A DNA stretch of 64,000 bases, from assembly GCA_021432605.1 (NCBI GenBank), contig MU271144.1, forward strand, positions 2,352,606-2,416,605, in the 5' to 3' direction. This DNA is from Coniochaeta sp. PMI_546. Lineage: Eukaryota > Ascomycota > Sordariomycetes > Coniochaetales > Coniochaetaceae. This document shows positions 10,789 through 20,098 of the stretch, one piece after another (the stretch's first letter is position 1; each line of letters begins with the position of its first letter). Both the position numbers and the translations under genes were made by a program. The notes beneath the pieces were generated by a model. It was not told the origin of the DNA. It was given only the letters and a program-made list of their open reading frames with translations, and made no database searches.

Positions 10789-10799
10789 TCGAGGGACGA
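10789..10799. promoter_or_regulatory. AflR-type site TCG-N5-CGA upstream of aegerolysin
   Basis: TCGAGGGACGA matches the AflR palindrome perfectly. It sits 10 bases upstream of the TATA box of the aegerolysin gene, a usual place for an activator site. The next gene on the right encodes an AflR-like protein. Regulation is an inference. Confidence 0.45.
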
Positions 10800-11664
10800 T
10801 GCTCATCGGTCAAACCTCTCTATCACATGGTCGTAACTGCAAACATTGCCCATGTGCACGGCACACTTGGCAGAGGAATGCGATCGGCTTTGAGAAAGTG
10901 TAGAGGAATGACAGCCCTATAGCATTGTCCCGGCCGAATATGGTGGACATTCGGTTACGCCCGTACAGCCTTACATAACTGATCTCTACGACGACTAATG
11001 TGGCTGAGACACCTGCAGCAATAAGACCTGCGCGAAGCCAGCCACGGCCTCTCGAGGGCAATCTGGGGATTCTGGCCATGATTGAACGCATTGTCATTCA
11101 TGCAAGCGGACGGTACTACATTCTTGGACTATGAACGTGTGCGGTTGGACGCATCTAGACCGTCAAGTTCTGCCACTTTCGGAATTTCGAGGCTTGGGAC
11201 GCCTAGACACTGGAACTTTGTTTGTGTTACAGTGCTCTCCTGACAAGACCTGCGAAATATCAATTGCAAACGGTGGCATGGTGCTTCCGGACACGGGCTT
11301 TGTCTTTAGGAGATGAGTTCAACTCGTAGCAAGGCGAGCGTCGCAAGAAATTCAGAGTACTACGATCCAGGTCATCCGTGGAAATGCTGTAAGATAAGTA
11401 CAGCGGACTCAATACCTATTATGTCTCGCCAATCGACACGAAGTTCAAACAGAATTCTATAGGTCTACAGTCAAAATAATTTGACTTTGCGTGCCCAGCT
11501 ACACCGTTCAAGCGGACCCCTTGAAGCAGACCGTTAACACATGCCCATTTTGATAGAACAAACCTCTAGACTAGACTAAGCATGCAAATCATATCTGTTG
11601 GAGAATATCAAACTAACATACCTAAATTCGACCCCGGCTATCAGGGTATCGCCTCACCCACTAA

Positions 11665-13210
11665 TTATAGCGTAGAACCTCTACTGTGCAGCCAACCCTT
11701 CGTCTCATCAATGCCCATAAGGGTCGTCAAGATCATCTTTCCAAAATCTTCGACATCATCGCCCCTTGCTTCATTCAGTACTTCCTTGATACTGCGACGA
11801 CTCGTCAGCACCTTCACTGGACGCCAAGTCACGAAATGGGGTACTCACGTGTTATTATTCACAACAAAATGCCTCCTATCCCTCCACGCAAGCGCAAAAT
11901 CAAACGCGTCCCGCGCCCTCCACAAATGCGCAGACAGGGTCCAGAAATGACACAGATACAGACTCGAGTCGCACTTCTTGGGAATGTCACCCTTCAACAA
12001 CAGATACAGCTGCTGGATGAAAAAGGACGTCATATAAGTCCGGCGCGCGGACTCCTGCAGCACCCAGCTCTGCCAGAACTCGCGCGCCGGCCCGATGGGG
12101 TAAAGCGGGAGGGAATCGGGTGGCGGGGGCGCCGACGAGGACGGGAAGAAGGGGTTGTGCCCGAAGAGGCCGACGAGGCCGATCGCGGCCGAGTCCAAGG
12201 CGGGCGTAGCGGCTTCGGCGGCCGACCGGGAGAGGATGTCGCCGTCAAAGACGAGGATGGTGACGTACAAGAGGATGGCCTGGACGCGGGCCAGGACCTC
12301 GAGGGGCCGCTTTGGTGCCGGGGTGGAGATTAGTTCTTGAAGGCGTGTGCGGATGCTGTGCAGAATCACGTAGGAGTTGCGCGGGTTCTTGGCTTGGTAC
12401 AGAGCACAGGATGCTATTGCGTCTGCAAGGGTATTAGTCAGGTAGTGACGGGACGATGAGACGATGGCCAGATAATAAGGGGTGAGCAAAAGAGTCATAA
12501 GAGATTGGCCTACCTTGCATTGACCGAGGCATGTTATCACGGTACAGCTCTGGATGGGACCACGGCGTCTGGAGGTCGACTACCATCCTCCGAGGAGCAT
12601 CCTTGACAAGATCAATGGAGTACTGGAGGCGGTGCGTTAAGGTGAATGATAGGGGCGTAGTCCCACGTGTACCCTCGGGTTGCAGGGCCAGTGCCAAGTT
12701 CTCCTTGATGTGGAGTATTAGGTCTAGCTTGTTGTATGATGGCGATGGCGGCCTAGGAACAGTAAAGACTGGGGCGCATGAGGACAAGTCGGTGTTTTCC
12801 TCCTGGGTCTCCATCGGTGGGTCGTTCAAGAATTGCAGCATGTCAAGTTCAGTGTCGAAGAAGTCGAACTCAGCGTCCGGAGCTGGGTTCTCCATGGCCA
12901 ATGGGTCAGTGAAGAGCATGTTGTTATATTCAGTCTCTCCAGTCGATTCTGTCCCTTCTCGTTTCTGTAGAGCCGAGGGTGGGGTGGACATGGAACCAGC
13001 TGCTAGTGGCCGCTGTTTTCCTGTGTTTGCTGCGTTAATTCTCCTAGCAGCAGACACAGCAGAACTATACTGGCACTCGAGCAACCTCTGCGTACAGCGG
13101 AGACATGCGGGCTGACCCAGGTCGCACCTCCGTTTAGCCTTGATGCAGGCCTGGCAGGACTTCCGCCGAGGCGGAGGATTGGCGCGCTCGATTGCGGATA
13201 AAGAATTCAT
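11665..13210 (-). CDS. AflR-like Zn2Cys6 transcription factor
   Basis: Three exons (13210-12514, 12422-11849, 11791-11665) give 465 residues. The zinc cluster is C19-x2-C22-x6-C29-x6-C36-x2-C39-x6-C46, preceded by a basic PPPRRK run, which is the AflR-type spacing. A Ser/Thr/Pro-rich acidic middle follows, then an AflR-domain-like C-terminal half: SYVILHSIRTRLQEL, LARVQAILLYVTILVFDGD, PIGPAREFWQSWVLQESARRTY and the closing EDFGKMILTTLMGIDETKGWL. AflR-family proteins are nuclear activators of nearby secondary-metabolite genes and bind TCG-N5-CGA. Such sites occur near the aegerolysin and methyltransferase genes. The final short exon depends on a 57-nt intron with a GCTGAC branch point, and a nearby alternative acceptor would add four residues. 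Confidence 0.88.
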
Positions 13211-14687
13211 GGTGTTAACACCCTAGTGAAAGTATAGAAATAATATTCGATGACCTGGAACTGAGAGTTGTAATCCGAGGATAGCAAGTTCTCAAGGGAA
13301 TGGCTAAGATAGTCCGATGAAACAGCTCTCGCTCTGATGCGGCTATTCTATAAGCTCGCAGGCGGGAGTCAGGGTCCAAGACACCCTGGAGGCTTCTCCT
13401 CGTTTTCACCGTTATGAAGATTGATTCGAAAACGGCTCATCGATGACTCAGGTTCTTGCTTGATTATGTCACTTGAAGTTGAGGTCGTCGATCAAGGTAC
13501 CAATAGCAGAACTCGTGTGATGTTGGATTGAGATCCCAGCGTTCCTAGGAAGGAGCGGCTGGCGGAGTTCCTCCCGCAGGCGGAGACCACTAGCGGTGCA
13601 AACGTGATTGGCAGACAACTCGCACAGTCCCTTGTATAAGGTAGTTACGCGACCCGCTCCACGATATGGAGTTGGGTTCTGAGGACAAACTGAAGGTTTA
13701 AATCAATGCAGAAGAAACAAAAATAATAAGGGAAAGATTTAGAAAACAACGAAAACTTAGGTGTGAATTTCTACATTCGATGATGTTTGATCTGTCAAGG
13801 GAAGACGTCGAGGTTATAGAGGTAACATCAAGCAAGAAGTACCTAGAGTCCACCTTAGACTTAGTACCTTACCTAAATACCTAAGACTAAGGTACGGTTA
13901 GACGATCAGATGATCCAACGACATGCCTACAGTAACTAGATCTAGAATATCAGGCAATCACATCACTAGTGGTTACTATTGCGCCAATATCCCATATATC
14001 ACTGTCCACCACAAGTGTGGATGTAGAGGTCCAACTGTTACCTATATGCACTTGGTATACCTTGGCTACTGGGTCCAGGCACCGAATGAATGGTCAGCGA
14101 CTCAGAAGAAGGTTGTGCGGTGGTAATAGTATTTCACTGAGATTTGATATACTATAGTAAAACTTGTTCTTCCTCTGTGCTCAGAGATTGCAACATGCCG
14201 ACGACGTAGCATGCGCGAGGGCCCTATAATTCTCTATTCTCCCAATCAACCTCAAATCTCAATTGATAGGATACACCTTGAAAAACGCCAAAGACTGTGG
14301 TAGCTCGCTCCATAAAGCTTTTGGCAGTGTTCTCCTAGTCCAGTTTCCCTTTCCTGATGCCATGGCTGTGCCGCCATATGAGGGCGGAATTCCATCCTCA
14401 GTCACCTCTTTCTCCGAGAGACACGGCAGGCAGATTTGCGGAGGGAGGAAAATTCATGCATGAGTATGCCTTTTGATTTGTAACATATGTTTGATGACGC
14501 GCGGTTATCGTCTAGGTGAAGGCCGACATGAGACTTGGCATAAGTCGGAGATGGACCTTGCTCGACATATGAGACTAGAATTACCTATAAAGCAATGGTC
14601 ACCTCAGCGGCCTTCGATCACTCACAGCAACATACAACGATATTCTGCATCCACTGTCTCCTTCAATCAAGCCACCTAACCAAGACA
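13211..14687. other. Long intergenic region with TACCTA-type repeat fragments
   Basis: 1.48 kb with no supported gene. A moderately A-rich patch runs from about 13690 to 13760. At 13855-13905 there are overlapping TACCTAA/CTTAGG words on both strands, of the kind scattered through Sordariomycete genomes as repeat debris. The right end holds the NmrA-like gene promoter. Confidence 0.45.
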
Positions 14688-15620
14688 ATGTCTCCCCCAA
14701 CAGTCTTCGTAACATCAGCAACCGGCTCCCAAGGCGGCGCCGTTGCCCGCGGTCTCCGTGCTCTAGGCTGGGCCGTCCACGCCACAGCCCGAGATCCCAC
14801 ATCCCCCTCCGCCCTCGCCCTATCCTCCATCGGCGTCATTATCACTCGCGCATCCTGGGATGACGAAGACGCCATCGCATCCGCCATGGCGGGCTGCACC
14901 AAGGTCTTCCTCAACCTCATGCCGTCCCTCACCTCGCTCGACGACGAGGTCGTCTGGGGCAAGCGCATCATCGCTCTAGCAAAGCAAGCAGGCGTCGACC
15001 ACCTCATCTACGCCAGCGGCGTGTACACCAACAAGATCGACAGGCTGTCCCATCTGGAACCCAACAGCATCGTGGCACACACCATGCGCTCTAAGCTGGC
15101 TATCGAAGGCGCGACTCGCGACGCCGGTTTCAAGCACTACACGATCCTGAGAGGCGGCTTCTTCATGGCCAACTTCATCAAACCCAAGGCGGCGATCATG
15201 TACCCCTCCCTCGTCAACGACGGGGTCTGGGTCACGGCCATAAGCGCCGATAGCCTCCTGCCGCTGATCGATACCGAGGACATTGGGCGTTTTGCGGTCG
15301 CTGCATTTCAGGAGCCGGAGAGATTTGGTGAGGTGGACCTGGTGTGGGAGTATCGTACGCCGGGAGAGGTGATCGATGCGCTGTCGAGGGCTGCGGGAAG
15401 GGAGCTGAAGCTCAAGGTTCTGACGGACGAGGAGGTGGAGGAGGAGAGTAAGACGAATATCTTCATCAAGGCGCAGAGGACTGTGGGGGACTTGGATAGG
15501 TTTGTGGATTTGGACCAGGTGCGGTCGTATGGCGTGCAGATGACCACGTTTCCCGAGTTCTTGGAGAGGGAGAAGGAGGGTGTTCAGGAGACTTATGGAC
15601 ACCTCCCGAGCAGGCGGTAG
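14688..15620 (+). CDS. NmrA-like NAD(P)-binding protein (atypical short-chain dehydrogenase)
   Basis: Intronless, 310 residues. The N-terminus starts directly with the Rossmann strand and dinucleotide loop VFVTSATGSQGGAVARGL, the GxxGxxG-like TSATGSQGG motif. Next come HATARDP (cofactor-selecting Arg), a KVFLNLMPSL strand and VDHLIYASGVYTNK, where the usual SDR Tyr-x3-Lys is not preserved. The C-terminal half (YTILRGGFFMANFIKP; LPLIDTEDIGRFAVAAFQEP) is typical of NmrA/HSCARG and isoflavone-reductase-like proteins. These proteins either sense NADP(H) redox state or reduce small molecules, and sequence alone does not decide which. A further ATG 31 codons upstream is in frame, but 14688 places the start at the normal family position, in good context (ACAATG). 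It sits at the edge of the accessory region with its own promoter. Confidence 0.88.
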   Translation: MSPPTVFVTSATGSQGGAVARGLRALGWAVHATARDPTSPSALALSSIGVIITRASWDDEDAIASAMAGCTKVFLNLMPSLTSLDDEVVWGKRIIALAKQAGVDHLIYASGVYTNKIDRLSHLEPNSIVAHTMRSKLAIEGATRDAGFKHYTILRGGFFMANFIKPKAAIMYPSLVNDGVWVTAISADSLLPLIDTEDIGRFAVAAFQEPERFGEVDLVWEYRTPGEVIDALSRAAGRELKLKVLTDEEVEEESKTNIFIKAQRTVGDLDRFVDLDQVRSYGVQMTTFPEFLEREKEGVQETYGHLPSRR

Positions 15621-15873
15621 ATTGGGTTGCTGATGGGATAGTAGATGTCTCAAATGCTGGTGGTCAGTCAGTAATGACATATGTCAACATTAACCGTCAA
15701 CAGGAGTGCGATGAATATCAAGACATGCCATGGCTTTGGACAAGCAAGACGGAGCGTCAGCTTGCTAAGCTAGATAAAAGTGATCACAGTGATCTTCCAT
15801 TCCCTTGTAAGCCATAATATACCGGAAATTAGTGTACAGTCGCCCCTACGCCATAGACCCATCAACAACTGCC

Positions 15874-16204
15874 TTAGTTGCTCTTCGAACTGGTGCCGCC
15901 TGCAACATTCTGTACTGTGCCGCCAATACTACCCTCGGTCGTGAACTGCTTGCCAATTATGCCATCTTTTGCGAGGGGTCCGCCGATCTTGTCGGCCGTA
16001 CCGCCGATAGCACCTGCCTCTGGCGAATGTGTTAGTCGGACCTTGCTCTTGTATGGACATCGGGGAGACAAGGGACTCACCGGTGAACGCGTGTCCGATG
16101 GCGCCTTGTGCGTCCAGAACCTTTGGCTTGTCTTCGCCAATGCCAATCGTGGCTCCTGTGGTCTTGTCCGAGGCAGTGCCCTTACCGAGGTGGTTGGTGG
16201 CCAT
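15874..16204 (-). CDS. Small Gly-rich fungal protein with internal repeat
   Basis: Two exons (16204-16081, 16019-15874) encode 89 residues. The protein is almost entirely built of a repeat of about 20 residues with the pattern DGxIGxxFTxxGxIGGT: AQGAIGHAFTGEAGAIGGTA, then KDGIIGKQFTTEGSIGGTVQ. It has no Cys, no signal peptide and no membrane segment. Small hydrophilic proteins of this look are common in filamentous ascomycetes and are often stress- or conidiation-linked, but I cannot name a function. The splice (GTGAGT...CAG, 61 nt) restores the repeat exactly, which supports the model. The low number of aromatic residues suggests a disordered protein. Confidence 0.75.
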
Positions 16205-16607
16205 TGCGTATGTGCTGTGCTTTGGGACGATTTGATTATGTTTGGGGTAGAACTGGGGTGTTGGACGAGACTGAATTTAATGTAAGAAATGTAAAGAGAA
16301 AGTCGACTGTCGACTTATATAGACTGTTGCTCGGTTTGGGGGTCACGATGACGAAAGGTGTTGGAGCTCTTCGATGTGTGAGTATTAATGATGTCATCAC
16401 ACGCGCCATCTCGAAAGCAAACTGCATGACGACCTGGCCCACAGGAGCTCCCACGCGCTCCCAAGTAGCCGGGTGATTCAGATGGCCACTGTAGTATATG
16501 TCTCAGGTCATCGAATCAGATCCCGCACTGTAAGCAGGTGGTGGGTAGTAGAAGAGAACTACGATCAACCACAGCGCCGCCTGCGGCACCTTCACGACAG
16601 TGCCGTG
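16205..16607. other. Intergenic, promoter of the small repeat protein
   Basis: About 400 bases between two genes on the minus strand. It contains the upstream region of the small protein gene and the 3' flank of the DUF3716 gene. No gene was recognised. Confidence 0.4.
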
Positions 16608-19446
16608 CTAGTCGTAGACTGTCAAAGTGTTGACAATCAAGATGGATTGAACATAGAGCCTGTTTTGTACCGAGCAAGCAACACCCGCCGGAATCTTGAA
16701 CTGGCCAAGCTGCCCAATGGTGAACTCGGGCTCCCCATCGATCTTGACCCTCAACTTGCCATAGTGTACAATGCAACTGCGCATCTTATCGCCTATCGAT
16801 TCGAAGCGCAGCGTACTCCCCCGGTCGACTACATCGACGCGGACAGCGAGGTCATTGTGCACCTGGATTGACTTGTTTGACGTCAAGGACACGGGGGACA
16901 GCGCCATATCTATTGAACGAGGTTAGTGTGGCTGAATCATTCAATCATCACGACGTGACATACCGCCTTGCATCTCGGACGCCTGGAATCTGATGCGACC
17001 TGGTGCAATCTCCCAGTCCTCCATCTCCATTAAGTCTACAGGGTTGAGCTGGCCAGGCAGGATAGCCGGCGATTCTTCTTTGCGAGGTGGCGGCCGCGGC
17101 CTTGTGATCTCCACCACGTTTCGATCGCCGGCAGGTCCGGAAGTCTGTACCTGAGCGGGTGGTGCTGAAACTCGGTGGCTGCTTGCTGTGGGATTCTGAT
17201 CGTTTGAAGGCAACGCGCGACGGTCCGACGCCCCAGGCCTCTCTAGAGTCGGCGTCGGCTCAGACGGAACAGAGTTTGCATGGCCGAGCCCGGGTTGGGT
17301 ACGCTTGCCACGGTAGCCTGGCCATGGAGGCTGCTGCCGATTCACAACCCAGTTTATGAGGCTGCAGTCGATCTGCCGGTTGTGGTAATTGCAATTGGCG
17401 CAAGAGACCATGCGGGCTCGGACCTCAGGTGGTGCATCGCGAGGAATGACAACACAGCCAGCAAAGGGGCCTTTTCCTTCAGCGCATTTGGTACACGGGC
17501 TAGGGGCTTCTTCACCTGTGACCTGAATGATCATGCAGGAAATGTCCCGCGGATGAGTCTCATAGAAGTCGGTCCTTCGATTCGGGTTCCACTGCAAGTC
17601 GCGTACGCGTGGCAGAGGCAGCAGCTCTTTAACCCAACCCTTGTCTGGTATTGACGTTGTCTTCGTGAGATGCGGCTTTATGTACTGCCACATCGGTCCT
17701 GACGTATCGTCTCCAGGCGCAGGTCCAGACGGCTGCTCCACTTCCTCCTCCTCGTCCTCAGAGTCACGCCGTCGGACTGGTCGTGTATCAGTGACCAAGG
17801 GTCTCGTACGTATGGGTGCCGAGCTAGATGGGAGCCTCGCCGTCCGAGAGCCAACATAGGGGAACGATGGAGGCTCCTTTGGGTAAGAGCCACCATTTCC
17901 AAGCTTGGGGCTATCATACAAACCCAAGATGCTGAAGGTGCCATCCAGGTTGTCGTTAAGAACTTGTGCATAATGCACTCGCTACAGAAATGTCAGAAAA
18001 GGCTGGGGACTCCTTAACTTTTGGTTGCCATCGTTTTACTCACAGGAAAATGAGAGCCCAAAGCTCGTACGTTCACAAACGTACGGCGGCACTCATCCAC
18101 CGGACACCACCATGGCTTTCCGGAGCCTGTCTGAAGCTTGTATTCGTCAGGCAATAGCACGCTGCCTTTCATGACCGTCATCTCTCCAGACGCATCTGGT
18201 TCTTGGAGTCAGTACAACGAATGGTCAGACGGACACTTGATAGGAGGACATACCGGGCCATTCGCAATACCGCCGTCCGCTCAACGTTGAGTTGATTGCA
18301 GGCAGTCCACCGACGTCTACCTGGTGAAGAGACAGATCTTCCATATCACTGTCCACGTCCTGTACCGAGTCACCCTTGACGACGATGTGGTTGTCATGCG
18401 AAGCCGTGTTAAGAGCGTTTTCGGAAGCTGTATCGTTGGTGCAAGCTTGATGCGAGTACCAGCAATTGGCACAGTTCTTGATGTTGGCGCCCGGGAAGGC
18501 GTCTAGGGGAAGCTTCACGCATCCGTCAAACGCACCGTTGCCGTTCTGACATCTTGAGCAAGGGTGTGACACCGACTTCCCCGTCAGATGAAGAAGCAGT
18601 GCGGCGACCTTCTTGTCATCGGTGTCGACGTATGGGCGCTTTCCGGCCCGGCGCGGGTTGAACTCCAAGTCTCGTACTCTGGGGAGAGCGAGAAGATCTG
18701 GCACCCAGCACCTCTTCGGTATCGTTTTGTTCTTGAAAACGTCCAAGTGAGGACGGACATACTCCCAAAATTGGAGCTGTGAGCGCGAGTAACCAGATGT
18801 GTTTGCGTGCTGTGAAGCGCTCACAGCCGGTGAATCAAGGGTCGGCCGGTCGACCGCGGATGTAGTTCTCTTTGGCAAGGGTTGGTCGTCATCGTCACTG
18901 AAAAACTGGAGTGATGCTTTTCGCTTTTTCGTTTCCCTGACCTTCTCGGGGACATGGCTCATTCCTCCAGCTGCCCACCTCTCTAGGATCGTTTCAGCCG
19001 AGTACGTGTGGAGCACCTTCATACACTTACTCACCTTTCATGATTTGACTCTGACGCTCTCTTGCAGCGGCACTCATAGTTCTCTTTTGATCCCAATTGC
19101 TGGACCGCGGACCGGTCGGTGGTGTTGCTGACGAAACCTGCGGATTGGCGCCCTGTGCAAGGGTACGATTCGACGCTCGTTGAGGATGATCGCTTTCGGT
19201 GATGTCTACGTCGACGTCGGCATCGGAATAGTGTCCATCGCCCGCGAAGGCCGAGGGAACGTGTGCTGAAGCCTTGATCTTCTGGGCTGAGACGTTATAT
19301 GAAGTGAATGAATTCCGCGGACGTCCATTCGGAATCACACTGTCGTCGCTAGAAGAACTATCCGAGACATAGTCCGTCGCCTCGTAGCCGTTCCTCGAGG
19401 ACCTGGCTGCCTGCTCCCGTGGCCATCGCCCTGCAAAGTTGGCCAT
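16608..19446 (-). CDS. Modular DUF3716 - C2H2 finger - DUF3716 - cupin-like protein
   Basis: Five exons (19446-19035, 18982-18254, 18201-18044, 17981-16964, 16909-16608) join in frame to 872 residues. Residues ~1-140 are disordered with acidic Ser runs. Two copies of one module follow. Each has WxxxRPHL/IKPHL...W...LLxLPRVRDLxxNPxRR and then a DUF3716 Cys cluster: PCSRCQNGNGAFDGC with CANC, and PCTKCAEGKGPFAGC with CANC. Between them exon 3-4 encodes a C2H2 finger, CPVDECRRTF...H-x4-H. The last exon reads like a small cupin strand set (GQFKIPAGV), similar in style to the CENP-C/Mif2 end domain. A nuclear, DNA- or chromatin-bound role is inferred from this. The ATG at 19446 has a CACCATGG context, and another in-frame ATG lies 15 bases upstream. 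Two separate genes are possible but less likely, since every splice keeps the frame. Confidence 0.75.
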
Positions 19447-20098
19447 GGTGTCCCAGAACAATGAGAGTCCACAAGAGGGCGGGGAGAAGATATCAAGACA
19501 CTACCGGGATCAGGATCAAACGACAAACTGAAGTATTGGTGGACAAGGTAAGGTAAGGAACCATCAACCTGGGGAGAGAAATGACTACTTGACATTCAGT
19601 GGAAGTAGGTGTCCGGGATGGTGCAGTTTCAGATGCTTCTTGCCTTTGGTTAACGGCGGGTGGGTGCTGGAAGCCACAGCAGCTTGGCCACCTACCTGAC
19701 CTTAACCTGCCAGGCTTATGAATGAGAAGCTTGCGAGATTTTGGCCAATGATCTTTCTGCAGCTTGCCGCAATCAGCAATGTTCTTCCTGTCGTTACCAT
19801 TCGTGTAGATTCTTCTACTTACATCTACCATCAGTTTGACGCGTGTGTGCCGAGACCAGGAGCTGTTGAAGAGACGCGTTGTGGTCCAAGCTCCCCACCC
19901 AAGCACTGCTTCAGCTGCAGGTAAATCATTGTGATTGTGCAGTAAATTTACCGATAAGCCACTCGGCTCCTGGCGTGCGTCAACAACCATGATGAAACAT
20001 GCAAACACCAGCTTCCCCAGAGGTTTGCTTCATGAAAGCTGACAGATGACACATCTTTGAATGCTCCATCACAGTAACTCCATTTTCAGTATGCCGGA
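19447..20098. promoter_or_regulatory. Divergent promoter of the DUF3716 gene and HAUS6
   Basis: 652 bases between two diverging genes. It is pyrimidine-rich with GGTAAGGTAAGG words near 19548. An upstream ATG at 20091 overlaps the HAUS6 start in another frame. No further gene was recognised. Confidence 0.4.

Larger units (their letters stand above)
10630..11664. other. Intergenic; aegerolysin promoter on the left
   Basis: About 1 kb. The left 170 bases hold the aegerolysin promoter elements. The rest shows no supported gene. One 95-codon frame on the minus strand (10810-11097) has a hydrophobic patch but no family likeness. Confidence 0.4.

Noticed and set aside
10810-11097. 95-codon minus-strand frame with a hydrophobic stretch
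   Set aside because: An ATG is present, but there is no family likeness, it overlaps the aegerolysin promoter elements, and no splice partners were seen.
11842-11848. Stop directly after the AflR-like exon 2 as the true C-terminus
   Set aside because: The stop is formed by the GTGAGT splice donor itself, and splicing adds the expected closing AflR-type helix (EDFGKMILTTLMGID).
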